Shown here: piece after piece, positions 10,180 to 21,222 of the stretch | Position numbering within the stretch: position 1 is the stretch's first letter | Layout: each line of letters opens with the position of its first letter | Assembly: GCF_036898095.1 (NCBI RefSeq) | Contig: NC_090729.1 | Location: 156,176,088 to 156,240,087 of the forward strand | Length of the DNA: 64,000 nucleotides | From: Palaemon carinicauda | Taxonomy: Eukaryota > Arthropoda > Malacostraca > Decapoda > Palaemonidae | Direction of reading: 5' to 3' | The notes under the pieces: generated by a model | Database searches by the model: none | Told to the model about the DNA's origin: nothing | Seen by the model: the letters and a program-made list of their open reading frames with translations, nothing else | Position numbers and translations under genes: made by a program

Positions 10180-11406
10180 ATGCCCGTCTTTAGAAAACGA
10201 AAAGGAAGACGTATTCCCGAGAATGATCTCGGTCTATTTATGACTGAAATTGACGAGGTACTCACAGGAAGGGAGGAAAGTATAATGGCAGCAGCTTATG
10301 AAGAATGTGATGACGGAGGCAATCGTGGCATGTGTGGGCACTGTGAGTCCTATGTCGATGATGGGATGCAATGCGATCAATGCCGAAGATGGTACCATGA
10401 TGAAGTAGCTTGCTCTAATTTAAGGGATGGTTCAAGTACTCTTTTAAAAAGCAGGAACATCATTTATAAATGTCCAAAATGTGTTGAGTCTGCATGTGTT
10501 GATGACATAACGAGACTAAGCATCATCATAGAAGAGATGAAGGTAAATGTACAACAACAGATGTCTGGTTTTATGGATATGATAACTGCTCAATACATGG
10601 ATATGCGTCAAGAAATTGTCGAGCTGAAAGAGAAACGTATGGAATACGAAAAAGAGAATGTGACCAAGACTACATATGCAAGTAAGTTGAAATCAAGAAA
10701 CACTTTGGTTATAAAATCTACGGAGGAAAATAAGAAGGCTTCAGATATCAAGAAAACTATCATGAAGAAGATAACCACGAATGTCGAACAGGTCAAAACC
10801 TCTAAACAAGGCCACTTGGTAGTTAATTTTGAGGATAAAACTGGGTTGGAAAAGGCTAAAAATGACTTAGAAGAGGTCAAGAATGACATTAAGGTAGAAG
10901 TAGATAAAAAGGATCTACTTAAACCGAAGATCAAGGTCTGCAATATTGATGAAAATGAAGATGATATAATTGCCAGTATAATGGAGAAGAATGAATGGTT
11001 GAATGATATATGTGAAAATGAAGAAGACTTTAAATTGATCAGGAAGTTTAAATCAAGACAAAGCGGTAAATTACACGTCATTATAAAGTGTAGTCCAACT
11101 ATCAGGAAAGTCTTCCGTAAAAGAGATGATAGAGTATATACCACGCTTGGAGGATGCTGTAAAATCTATGATTCCTACAATGTATTTCAGTGTTATAAAT
11201 GCCAAGAATTTGGTCATACTGCTGAAAATTGTAGCAAGACTCAGGTATGTGCCAAGTGTAGCCAGGATCATCGAACCACGGATTGTAATGTAAATATGTT
11301 AAAGTGTCATAACTGCACAATGAGGAATTACAATGATACGAATCATAGGACATATGATGATAACTGTAAAGTATACAAGGAGGAGCTTACCAGGATAAAA
11401 AAATAG
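10180..11406 (+). CDS. LINE ORF1 protein with PHD-type finger, coiled coil and zinc knuckles
   Basis: A 408-residue open frame without defects. The ATG at 10180 is the first in frame after the leader. A C4HC3 finger of PHD type spans residues 52-101 (C52, C55, C65, C68, H73, C78, C98, C101). Residues about 111-165 are rich in heptad-like E/K/M/L and likely coiled coil. A basic region at about 170-330 could hold an RRM-like fold. Near the C-terminus are CCHC knuckles C338-C341-H346-C351 and C357-C360-H364-C369, then a third degenerate knuckle from C376. ORF1 proteins of this LINE group bind element RNA and form RNPs; the PHD finger may bind chromatin. Its stop (11404-11406) is 8 nt before the ORF2 ATG, and an A7 run sits at the junction. 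Confidence 0.9.
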   Translation: MPVFRKRKGRRIPENDLGLFMTEIDEVLTGREESIMAAAYEECDDGGNRGMCGHCESYVDDGMQCDQCRRWYHDEVACSNLRDGSSTLLKSRNIIYKCPKCVESACVDDITRLSIIIEEMKVNVQQQMSGFMDMITAQYMDMRQEIVELKEKRMEYEKENVTKTTYASKLKSRNTLVIKSTEENKKASDIKKTIMKKITTNVEQVKTSKQGHLVVNFEDKTGLEKAKNDLEEVKNDIKVEVDKKDLLKPKIKVCNIDENEDDIIASIMEKNEWLNDICENEEDFKLIRKFKSRQSGKLHVIIKCSPTIRKVFRKRDDRVYTTLGGCCKIYDSYNVFQCYKCQEFGHTAENCSKTQVCAKCSQDHRTTDCNVNMLKCHNCTMRNYNDTNHRTYDDNCKVYKEELTRIKK

Positions 11407-11414
11407 AACCGATC

Positions 11415-14322
11415 ATGGAGTCTAGCCCATTGGTTAAGTGTGGTCTGATAAATATTCAATCGGTGGGGAATAAAACCTTAGAGATTAGAAATCTTATTAA
11501 CGAAATGGAATTAGATTCATGCTTATTAACGGTAACTTGGTTGCAGGGAAATATTAGTGATAACTCAAAGATTCAGGAGATGACGCCGTGTACTCATGAT
11601 TTCTATCACGTACCAAGAAAGGACAAAACTGGAGGAGGAGTGGGTGTCTTTGTGTCGAAAACTTTCTCTAGGGTTTCTATCATGAATGAAATAGTATTTG
11701 AAACGTTTGAATATATCTGTTTAAAACTGACAAGAAACAATAAGGTATTGAATATAATATCATTATATAGACCACCAGCGAGTAATATGACTAAATTCAT
11801 TGAAGAATTTAGTATTCTTGTGGGTGTGGTGGACGATATTAAAAATACATTAATTGGTGGAGACTTCAACTGTTGGGTAGATGATGAAAATGATAATAAG
11901 GCTAAAGAACTCAAGGAAGTATTTGAGATGTTTAATTTAATAAACAGTGTTTTGGTATCAACGTCAGTAGGTGGTCATACACTCGACTTGGTCATATGTG
12001 GAAAAGACTCAGACCTAATAAAAAACCTTGAAGTGGAACCAGACTTTGAGATCTCAAAAACACATAAACTCATCACCTTTAATGTTAATATAAATTGCAC
12101 CAGAGTATTGAAAAAATGGATCACATATAGGGAACGGGAAAATTTTGATGCTGAGAATTTTATTGAAGCTAGTGTAGCGCAAATGTCTTGTGTGAACACA
12201 CAATGTGAACATATGGTAGACATAGAATGTGTTGGGTGCTATACCAAGAAATACAACGACAATTTTGGAAAAATGTACGATACCATGTGTCCCATAAAGA
12301 ACAAACAAATAGTGGTACGCGAAAATGTTAGATGGTATAATAGTGAACTATTAAAGGCAAAAAGACACAGACGTAAGATGGAAGGTAGATGGCAAAGAGC
12401 CAAATCCTTACAAGCCAGAATTCTATATAATAAGGCCAGAAATGACTATAACATCCTGTTAGAAAAAACAAAAAGAAAATTCTACAACGGCGAATGTAAA
12501 AAAAACTAATAACATGAAGGACTTTCATAAAAACCTTAATGATTTGATGGGATTAAAGAAAAAATATGTCTTGCCTGACAATGTTTGTACAGAGAGTTTT
12601 GCTATATTCTTTAGTGAAAAAATTGATAAAATCTATAGAGGCTTCCCCCAAAATCACTTGGAGGGACAGTCAGCTATGCCAGTGAAGGAGGGAAAGAAGT
12701 TAATAAAATTTAGGGAGATAAATATGTGCGACTTGTTAAAGGTTATGAGAGAGATGAAGAATACATATTGTGGAAACGACCCTTTCCCAAACAGTTCAAT
12801 AAGTGAAGCTCCAAACAAACAAGTCGTATATAATATTTACCTGAACATAATTAACCTAAGTATATCGTAATCCTGTTTTCCTAGCTGTGAAAAAACTGCG
12901 TTGATCAAACCAATTTACAAAGGGAAAGGTGATGTAAACGAGCTAAATTCATATAGGCCCATTTCAAATTTATCCTACATGTCAAAGCTTATTGAAAAAG
13001 TCATAAGTGAGCAATTGTGGGCGCATATTGACGAGTTAGAGGTATTCCCGGAAAATCAATTGGCCTACAGAGCTAATCATTCTACAGAAACTACTTTGTG
13101 CTCAATAATGAATGATATGATAGGTCTTCTTGATGGGGGAAAGTGTGGAATTTTAATTATGTTAGATCTTAGTGCTGCTTTTGACACTGTTGTGCACGAA
13201 TACTTACTTGACGACTTGAAGTCTATTGGAGTGACTCAGGAAGCACTGAAATATTTGCGAAGTTACTTAGTGAACAGGAAGACTATTGTAGAAGTTTCTG
13301 GAAACCGATCCAATGAGAGAATACTTATGAAGGGTGTACCACAGGGTAGTGTCCTGGGCCCTATCTTGTTTAACATATATACTATCGAGCTATCACACAT
13401 CTTGAAAAAACAAAAAGTGGGTTTTAAACTATATGCAGATGATACTCAGTTTTACCTCTCAATTTCAACAACACAAGATACAGGGAAGAAAATTGATGAG
13501 ATAATGACTGAAATAAAAACATGGATGCAGAGGAAAAGGCTCAAATTAAATGATGATAAAACAGAATGTATGTTTTTCGGCACAAGGGTGGCTTTGAAGA
13601 ATTACCAGTTAATTCAAAGTATAAAAATTGGTGATGCTGATGTTGGGATTGTGCCTGTTGTGAAAAATTTGGGTGTACTGATAGACTGTAATTTGTCAAT
13701 GAAGGACCAAATTGTGAACACAGTGAAAGTGTGTAACTATCACCTGAGAAACATAGCATTTATTAGAAAATATTTAACAGAGGGCAGTACAAAAATTTTA
13801 GTGGTGAGTCATGTAATATCAAGGCTTGATTATTGCAATTCTCTGTACTACAAATTGCCCAATACACTACTAAGGAAGCTTCAAAATGTGCAAAACCGGG
13901 CGGCTAGACTGATAAAAGGCATTAAATTTCGGGAGAGAATAACTCCTGCACTGATCGATCTACATTGGTTACCTGTTAAGGCTAGGATTGAATTTAAAAT
14001 TTGCTTGTTGACTCACAAAGCACTTACAGGTGATAAGCCTAAATATCTTCGTGATTGCTTGATCCCCTACCCTGAAGCTACCAGCGCCACTGTAAGAGTT
14101 AGACATGCAGATGACCCACATAGACTATTCAAAATTAGTGTGAATCATGCAATAGGAGGAAGAACGTTCAGTTATGCTGCACCGAGACTCTTTAACGACC
14201 TTCCACTCGATGTCAAGAATAGCACAAATGTGGCTGCCTTCAAGAAAAACCTGAAGACTTACCTTTTTAGAAAGTGTTATAATAGTGACCTGAAAACTAT
14301 TAAGCTTGAATACAAATGCTAG
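11415..14322 (+). pseudogene. LINE ORF2: AP endonuclease plus reverse transcriptase, broken
   Basis: About 970 codons, the normal length for a CR1/L2-type ORF2. The endonuclease has NIQSVGNK at the start, YRPP, GDFN (11859-11870) and GHTLDLV. However, the catalytic glutamate of the usual T-E-T-W-L motif is valine (GTA at 11532-11534), and the final S-D-H motif reads SKTH (from 12054). A run of A near 12490-12500 shifts the frame, giving TAA TAA at 12507-12512. The frame resumes from 12514, with a second in-frame TAA at 12868-12870. RT follows from about 12901: PIYKGKGD, LDLSAAFD (motif A), GVPQGSVLGP (motif B), YADD at 13432-13443, and the RLDYCNSLYY C-terminal segment. RT motifs are intact, but the stops and endonuclease losses make it non-autonomous. 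Confidence 0.9.
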
Positions 14323-14459
14323 CGAAATAACTGAATACGATACAGAGCAAAATATTAACTGGAAAGGATTTTTTCATACACCAAGGCCCGCCTGAACAGA
14401 CCTTTAGTGTTTGATGGAGGGCGAGAAATAAACCTCTAAAAGTAAAAAAAAAGTAAGTA

Positions 14460-14464
14460 GGGGA
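14460..14464 (+). repeat. target-site duplication GGGGA, right copy
   Basis: Matches 9916-9920 and directly follows the A-rich tail of the CR1/L2-like LINE. Confidence 0.65.
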
Positions 14465-15498
14465 GTGCAAAGAGCATGACCAAACCATCTCCATCTACCC
14501 CTCACCATGATCTCATTCACATATGGCACTCGAGTAATCTCTCTTATAGTTTCATTTCTAATCCTCTCCTGCCATTTAACTCCCAATATTCTTCTGAGGG
14601 CTTTGTTCTTAAATCTGCAAAATCTGTTCGATATTGTTTTATTTTCGTACCACGAATCATGTCCATATAGTAACACCGATCTCACTAAACTGATATATAG
14701 CCTAATTTTTATATGTAATTTCAGGCCATTTGATTTATAAATTTTACTTAATCTAGTCATTGTCTGATTACCTCTTTTCAATCTTTCATTAAAATACAAT
14801 TCTAAAAACCCTGTATTGGAGATCAAAGTTCCTAGATATTTAAATGATTCCACTTCATTAATCCTCTCACCCTCCAATGATATTTCATCTTCCATTGCAT
14901 ATTCCGTTCTCATCATGTCTTTCTTATATCCATCTTGAGCCCAACCTCGTGTGATATTTCATGCCTTCCGGTAAGCAAGCTTTGCAAGTCCATTAACGTC
15001 ATGATAATAGGGACAGCGTCATCAGCATACTCTAGGTCTGCTTATTTCCAGTCCCATCCTTCTCCGCCATCCCCAACTGTTCCTGCATTACAAAATTCAT
15101 GAGGAGGATAACATATGTGATAACACAATCCCTTGAAGTACTCCACTGTTCGCTGGAAACTCATTTGATAGGATTCCATTAACATTAACTTTACACTTTC
15201 TATGCTCACGAACAGACTTAATCAAATTTACATATTTAAGAAAAAATCCATAATAACGCAGGACTCTCCACAAAATTGGCCAGTGCAGACTATCAGACTT
15301 TTTTCATAGTTCAAAAATGCCATCAAAAGTGGATTTCTATGTTCTACACATTGCTGTACCAAATATCTTTGGTCAGTACAGCTTCTATCTTTTGTAAATC
15401 GTGCTTGTTTATCTCTCGGATTTTCATCATTATTTCTCTCTAGAATGAGTACGTGCCTTGCAAGTCTCTCAGCACAAAGAGAAGTACTTGCAGTAGGC
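14460..15498 (-). pseudogene. RTE-like reverse transcriptase, central piece
   Basis: On the minus strand this region carries RT motifs in order. A fingers/palm start (LARHVLILERN, near 15460-15495) is followed by a degraded palm region, the catalytic YADDA box at 15018-15029, and a long open stretch to 14465 with the FKYLGTLIS thumb motif, LLYGHDSW and a terminal RGRWRWFGHAL. The open part of this last segment begins at about 14916. Stops and small indels interrupt the palm. The piece is bounded on the right by the RNase H-bearing LINE (about 15499) and on the left by the CR1/L2-like LINE (14459). It looks like a passive host of both insertions. Confidence 0.83.
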
Positions 15499-15819
15499 CC
15501 TGCTCAGCCATGAGCAGGCCTAGTTTTTGATAGTCACTAATTTAGCATGTGTTCTTGATAATCAGTTTGCAACAGACATCATGACCAGTAAAAACAGGGA
15601 GGAAGAAAGGTAGGTCATCCTGCAGCAACCAGCAGCAGGTGACTGGTGACAAAAAAATCAGACCCCATAGGGTAGCTGGAAGGAAGGCAGTTGAGGACTG
15701 AACCTCTGTGTCCACTGACGCCTGCTGAAGGAGGAGGGAAAAGTTAGGCAGCAGTGAGACTCAGTGAGTAGAAGAGACTGAGTGAGGAGCAGAAATTTTT
15801 TTAGTAGGAGTTATATAGC

Positions 15820-16338
15820 ACTGGGATCGAAGCCCCAGTAATAAGACACAGCCATTGGCTAGTCTTGAAAGCTATTTGGCTCTATCTCAGCCCAAGAGCT
15901 AGCAAGGTTTCTAACCAAGTTTGAGAGTAGTCAGTTTTATTCAGACAAAAACTGGGACCGAAGTCCCAGTTTAGTGACAGGCCATAGTGGCCAGCACTCA
16001 GAACAGTAGCTCCAAAGGGAGTGCCGTCTGACCTCTGCCAAGGCAGGGCAGAGTTTCCAACAAAAGTGGAGACTGTCAATTAAGATTTTCTTATATTTCA
16101 GCCCATTTATATATTTTTGAGAATATTGGACAAGCCATAGCTATGTATGGCTTAATTGAAGGATCAAGGATGGGTTGCCAGACTTTATGACAGGCAGAGC
16201 TGTCCCCTATGGGAGGAAGTGTGCATTTTGAGTGAGGAGTCAAAGGCATGACAGTAGTAAGACTCAGTGAGTAGGAGAGACTGGGTGAGGAGTGAGGAGG
16301 TTCATAGTATTAGGTTAAAGGTGGGATACGAAGTCCCT
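15820..16338 (-). repeat. repeated UUCG stem-loops in the LINE 3' UTR
   Basis: Three related small hairpins lie at 15820-15839, 15951-15970 and about 16322-16338. On the element strand the best reads ACTGGGACTTCGGTCCCAGT: an 8-bp stem closed by the very stable C(UUCG)G loop. The others keep the UUCG core with weaker stems. A GACTCAGTGAGTAG block also occurs twice (about 15758 and 16262). Confidence 0.65.
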
Positions 16339-16630
16339 TGCAAAATTAAGGTGGAGAGAGAGGACAGAGGAGAGAGCCCAGTGAACGTTAGGGACTGGGG
16401 AGGAGGAAAATGACAGTAGCATGAGAAGGAGGCAGAAGTAGCTTGAAAACCTCAAAAGGTGAACAAGTAGGTTAGTAAGGGAGTTTGACTAATGTGAGAT
16501 TAGTAGGGATACGCTGAAAAGTACGGAACAGGTATTGCAATCACGCAGCTTGTAGTGTGTGCTGTGTAGGGATCAAAAGGGTGAGTAGTCTAGGTAAAGA
16601 TGGGAGGGGAGTGCTCAGGAACGAAGGTGG

Positions 16631-16843
16631 CTACCTAGGTGGTGGGTAAGAACACAGAAAACCTGAAAGTGTTTGTATGTTTTCCAGGATGTGCCTGGCT
16701 ACTGAAACTGGGGTGAGCTGAGGACCAATGTTGAGGGTTTGCCTAAGGTGAAAGGTTTCAGTACAGTGAAGCAGGTAATGGTCTAGGGGGTGATTAACTA
16801 ATAAGTCACAGTACGAGCAGTACCTGTCTTCCAGGGCGAGCAA
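16631..16843 (-). pseudogene. C-terminal zinc-finger segment of the LINE
   Basis: The 70-codon minus frame contains RYCSYCDLLVNHPLDHYLLHC, a C-x2-C...H-x4/5-C arrangement that follows RNase H in I/R1-like LINEs. It lies about 200 bp downstream of the RNase H remnant in the correct order. The residues beyond it are low-information. Confidence 0.6.
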
Positions 16844-17019
16844 CTCCCAGGAGCAGGGGTAACCAAGTCTAAGCCTGTGAGAAATTATAGCTAATTATCT
16901 CTATGTATTATTAGGAAGGAACTGGGGGACAAAATTAGTGACATTAATGTACCAAGTGGCTGAGCGGGAGGAATCTAATTGGGCCGGTCTGACAGTGCTG
17001 AGGAGCTGATTTTGGCAGT

Positions 17020-17500
17020 AATTAATTATTGAATTTTAACTGTTGAAGAGAGGGGCTCAGAGGGATGCTATATGTATCCACTGGCAGGGCTCCCCTAGCA
17101 AGGTTTTCAAATTAATCATTACCCTGAATACCAGTGTGACTGTGTATCCAGTTGATCGTGACGCGTCTCTATTTCTAAAAATGAGTGAAGGCAAGGTGTT
17201 TGATCTTGGAGATGATTAGAGTGTTCTCCTTGATTATGGGATTCTTGATGGCTGAAATAGCACCCTTTGAGTTGCAGTGAATGGTGGTGTGTCCATGAGC
17301 AGTGACAAGAGTGTTCCAGGGCCTTTAGGATTGACACAGGTTCTGTTTGCAGAATGGAGGCGTCGTTTGAAAGTCTCCAACCGGCCTGGAACAGCAGCAC
17401 CACAAGGGACAGCCTGGTCAACGGAGCCATCTGTGAAATAGACGTTGTTAGTAGGTGTATTCTGAATGGATGTATTGCCAGCTCTAAAGGCTGCTTCAGG
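17020..17500 (-). pseudogene. RNase H domain of the LINE
   Basis: NNVYFTDGS (TDGS near 17423-17434) marks the first catalytic aspartate of a type I RNase H. NWIHSHTGIQGN at about 17118-17153 marks the last conserved segment (the SHTG..GN..D motif). The intervening part is split between two frames at about 17234-17430. RNase H in a LINE removes the RNA strand during second-strand synthesis. This copy is frameshifted and inactive. Confidence 0.75.
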
Positions 17501-17699
17501 GGTGTAGAGTGCTTTAGAGAAGGGGAGGGAGATGTAATTGAAGATCAATGGCCAGGGGACCCATGGGGGTTGCTCTACATAGTCTTGGAAAAAAGTGTCC
17601 TTCTTGAGAAAGGCTACAGTTATTTGAGAATGAGTGTATCGTGAGAGTACGTTGTCCTGCATTAGAGAGGGGAGGAGGGGGGGGGGGGGAGGCGGGATA

Positions 17700-18505
17700 T
17701 AAGTTAGCTGAAAGGTAAATTAGTTGTCTAAGTTTGTTACATAGAGGACCCTTACTGTCAGTTTTGAAGGGCTTGATGATGGTCAAGCTGTTACGTATGT
17801 TGATTCTGTCACCTAGGGGAAGGAGATGAGTTTCCATCCTGAGAAGAAAGAGCCTTGTTCACATGGGGGTGCCAAGAATGGTCCACACAGATTTGTAATG
17901 AATTACTTCCAGCTTGTCTTACTATGAGGGAGATAGGGAGGTTAGTATAGGGGCAGCGTACTCCAGAAAGGAGCGGACTGCCTGGACATAGAATGGTCTG
18001 AGGATTCGATGAGAGACACTCTGACTAAGGGAGATGATTCCTCTGAGGGTTGATATTTGGGGATTTGTTCTAAGTTTCAACATTGCCATTAGGGGCATGG
18101 AAGAAAGCTTGTAGTTGATATTGACACCTAAGTGTACAAAGTTGTGTACCTACTCGATAGGTGAGCCTAGTAGACGGAGTGGGGGAGGTGGAAGTGTATG
18201 ATTAATGGCCATGGCTTTTGTTTTATTAGGGTTAATTTTGAGTCCAAGATCTTTTACTTTAGCTGAAACGATATCTATAGCAGATTGCATTTTATGATGC
18301 TTGTTGAAGACTGAGTGAGGGACAACAATACACACTACATCTGCACAAAGGATAATTTGCACAACATCAGGGTACTCATCGAGAAGGTTTTCCCCACCCT
18401 GGGGAGTGCCATTCTCAAGGGGAAGGTAGGGGGAGGAGGCACCTTGAAAGGTAACCCTGGCTGTTCTGTTTTTAGTGTAATATTTTTCGCAGGAAAGGAG
18501 GTGGC
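17700..18505 (-). pseudogene. RT domain remnant of the RNase H-bearing LINE
   Basis: Minus-strand translation shows the motif B start NGTPQGG (18394-18410). A deletion follows, then PDVVQIILCAD with the catalytic box reading CADV (18336-18347) where Y/F/C-A-D-D is expected, so the second catalytic aspartate is lost. LGLKINPNKTK, the conserved segment after the active site, is near 18220-18250. The thumb region continues leftward with frame changes. The shortened distance between motifs B and C shows an internal deletion. Confidence 0.75.
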
Positions 18506-18509
18506 CCCT

Positions 18510-20152
18510 GACAAACTAAATCTTTTCATGACAACTGACACAAGTGTGATGCCTATGTAATTATTGCAATAAGTCAGCTCTCCTTTTTTTTTTTTTTTTG
18601 CTATTTTCACCAACACTCCTAGCTCCCATCCATCAGGTTATGCCTCTTCATGCTATATCCTACAAAATAATCTTATAAGTATTCTGGGAGTTACTTCATT
18701 TTCAGCCAAAATTATCTCAGCAGTTATTTCATCGTATTCCGGGGCTTTCCATCCCTTGAGTTTTTCAATGATAGCTTCGACTTCAAACACAGTGAATTCA
18801 TTAATGGGCACATAAAGGTCTTAATAATTAGCTTCAGGTATATTAATAAAATTATCCCCTTCATATATCCTAATCATGATCTCACTAAAATGTTCTATCT
18901 AACGTTGCCTTTCTCCATCTTGTGTTCTTATAACAGATCCATCTCTTTTTTTTCTTTTTTTTTTTCACTATAGTCACTCCCTGAATTCATAGCTTTGTCG
19001 GCCTCCTCTGATGCACTGTCTAAATATTCTCTCCAGTCATTTCTGGCTTTTCTATTGACCTCGCTATCAATACTGGAATACTTAGAATGCTCTATTTTGT
19101 GATTTTTATTACTTCCTCGGAAACTTTCAACAATCAATTTCTGTCTTTATCTCCTTTTCATAGTATCCAAAGTATCATTTGATATCCATGGTTTTTTCCT
19201 TATAACAGCATGTCCCAAAATTTCACTACCCACTGACTGATATATGCTCTTAATTTCACACCATTCTTCATCAATTGTCTGCTCTTCCTCCATTAAAATC
19301 TCTAAGACTGCAAATCGATTACAACATGTAATTGCAAATGTTTCTCTGCGCTCATCTTTTAGAAGCTTAGTTGTATCAAACCTAGTTATTCTATCTACAT
19401 TTCTGTTGGGTGCTTTTAGTTTTAATTTCATTGGGGCAATGAGGAGCTGGTGATCACTACCAATATCTGCACCTCTATAGCTTCTTACATTTCTGAGTCT
19501 TCCTTCTTTGTTAATAGCTATGTGATCTATGTGATTTTTGTAATTGCCACAGGGTTTATTCAATCTATACTTGTGGATGTCCTTGTGCTGGAAAAGAGTA
19601 CCTCCAATAACAAGATTGATTTTGAGCAAAAACTTATAAAATGTGCTCCAAATACATTTGCAACTTTGCCAAGAAACTCAACACCCATCACATTCTCTAT
19701 ATTTTCATCATTCATTCCAACTTTAGTATTGAGGTCACCAATCACAATTTTTATCTGTCTGAGACCTCATTTATTACACTCTGCAGTTCTTCATAGTATG
19801 CATCTTCCCTTTCTATGCAAGTAACAATCTACTATTTACAGCTCTCCGTTCCGTTAATGTCTTTTCTGCTCTTTGCATCATTATCATTCCTACCCTTTCT
19901 CTTCCAACTCCATCTGTTCTTCCTGTTTAAGATTTCTTTAAAAATTCCCTTACAACGTGTTTCACTTAGGACAAAGATATCCAAACTATTTCATAAATTC
20001 ATCCTCCACCTGCTGTAACTTCCCAATCTGATTCACGGTTCTGACATTCCAATTACCAATTTTCAATTTTTCTTTAGTATTTATAAACCGGGAGATTCTT
20101 AACACCCCGCTACACCTGGGACTGGGGGCCATTCTACCATTTCCTCTTTCCA
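18510..20152 (-). pseudogene. RTE-like apurinic endonuclease and N-terminal RT piece
   Basis: The piece reads right to left. An N-terminal stretch with RMAPSPRCSGV (near 20110-20145) runs in frame into IGNWNVRTVNQIGK (20005-20056), the first endonuclease motif. LSETR follows near 19965 after a frameshift, then GDLNTKVG (about 19717-19738), IDHIAI (about 19518-19535) and GSDHQLL (SDH codons at 19450-19458). These are the N, E, D/N and D/H motifs of AP-endonuclease-type LINEs. RT begins downstream, and NNYIGITLVSVVMK (about 18520-18565) stops at the insertion. A poly(T) tract at about 18583-18599 has expanded a run of lysine codons. Stops and frame changes make it non-functional. Confidence 0.85.
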
Positions 20153-21222
20153 TAGACTGACTAAATTCATAGAGGATTCATTGGCTAAATTCTTTAAAGG
20201 ATAGTCAGTTCTTTGTGATGTGCAGTGCCTATCTAACTAAGGCAAGTGACCCCTGTTGGTCCCTACTGATCAGAGTAAGATCTACCAGGCATCGAGAGTA
20301 TAAGCCAAAGAGACATCTTGTCTATCACCTTAAAGCCTATCTGTCTCCCTGCTGCCAGTGACTTCGAGATTTAGGGGGGCATATCCTTCAGGGCCTAAGT
20401 TCTCGTTACTCCACCAGGTTGCTCATCTGCTTATATAACCTTTTGAAAGCATTAATTGCTAAGATATACGGCCTATCACGGTATATCAAAGAATTTGCAC
20501 AACCCCCTGACAATAACTTTGGTGATCCAGTCCACAAACCTTTACTCTAGGAAAAGTCTTCATCTGTCCACAGACATAAAAACTCCACATGTGACTAAGT
20601 AATTTGGTAGTCTACTTTAGTTTTGTCATTACTAAAGCCATCTCACTCTTAGGTTTTATTTTGGATACACCCTAGCAAACCTAGTGAGATGCTGGACAGA
20701 AATTTACGTTAATGTAGACAATTTCGTTGAAGGCGATGGAGGGGAGCAGTGATGTATTGTAATTAGATTAAGATAAGGAGCCTTTCTTTCGAAGTACTGA
20801 GACAAATAAAGCATACACTCGTTAATATAATTTTCCTATGTTTAGATCAACTTACTCTTTTCAATATCTCAGGTATAACTATCTTGAACTAAATAATTGT
20901 AATACAAACACAATCAAACAAAGAGATTAAGGATATGAGCAGGTATAACCTAATCTAATTTCTTTATTACAAAAATTACAGTACTAAATTGGACATTTTA
21001 ACATGAGTAACGAAAGAAAACAATTGAAAACGATCAAAGAAATGCAAATAGCAAAAATAAAACATAGATTAGTTAAAAATATTCGTACTCTAGGACTTGA
21101 GGTCTTTATAATACTAAATTATTAAAGTGGAGTCGGAAAAAAAAATAAAACAGCCCAAATTGTGTAAAAAAGGTCAGAAATACCTAAATAGCATAAAAAT
21201 CTATATCTAAAGATGGGAAGTT
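20153..21222. other. possible RTE 5' UTR, then AT-rich DNA
   Basis: 20153-20420 is of mixed composition and may be the 5' leader of the RTE-like element. 20420-21222 is AT-rich with no recognised feature. Confidence 0.4.

Larger units (their letters stand above)
9921..14459 (+). mobile_element. CR1/L2-group LINE, near full length, inserted in the RTE-like LINE
   Basis: A 4.5 kb non-LTR retrotransposon with about 260 bp of 5' leader, ORF1 (10180-11406), ORF2 (11415-14322) and a short 3' UTR. The UTR has AATAAA at 14427-14432 and ends in an A-rich tail around 14440-14459. A GGGGA duplication abuts both ends, and the interrupted RTE-like element resumes immediately outside, so both termini are defined to within a few bases. 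The RT C-terminal segment (RLDYCNSLYYKLP, LHWLPVKARIEFKI) is typical of the CR1/L2/Daphne/Crack group. ORF1 is intact; ORF2 has one frameshift, one stop and damaged endonuclease residues. It is relatively young but inactive. Confidence 0.9.
15499..18509 (-). mobile_element. LINE with RNase H domain (I/R1-like), 5'-truncated, inserted in the RTE-like LINE
   Basis: On the minus strand, about 3.0 kb separates two RTE-like pieces that are collinear with each other. From right to left it holds the second half of a reverse transcriptase, an RNase H domain, a C-terminal zinc-finger segment and roughly 1.1 kb of 3' UTR. This domain order (RT, RNase H, CCHC) is found in I-group and some R1-group LINEs. 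The 5' half (endonuclease and RT fingers) is missing, as is usual for 5'-truncated LINE insertions. No clear target duplication was found. Numerous stops and frame changes are present. Confidence 0.78.
9706..20152 (-). mobile_element. RTE-like LINE, antisense, split into three pieces by two later insertions
   Basis: Three blocks on the minus strand form one collinear non-LTR retrotransposon. The endonuclease and N-terminal RT are at 18510-20152, the RT catalytic region and thumb at 14460-15498, and the C-terminus with 3' tail at 9706-9920. Amino-acid homology stops at each break and resumes on the far side of the inserted element without obvious loss. Summed length is about 2.9 kb, close to the usual length of RTE-clade elements (near 3.2 kb). 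The 3' end reads as a short GAT/ATG repeat on the minus strand (CATCATCAT at about 9708 on plus), a typical RTE simple-sequence tail. Coding remains are degraded by stops and frameshifts. Confidence 0.85.

Noticed and set aside
10608..11144. 178-codon minus-strand frame
   Set aside because: Antisense shadow of LINE ORF1, which has clear zinc-finger motifs on plus.
15820..15839. tRNA T-arm (GATCGAAGCC)
   Set aside because: There is no surrounding cloverleaf; it is part of a repeated short palindrome in a LINE 3' UTR.
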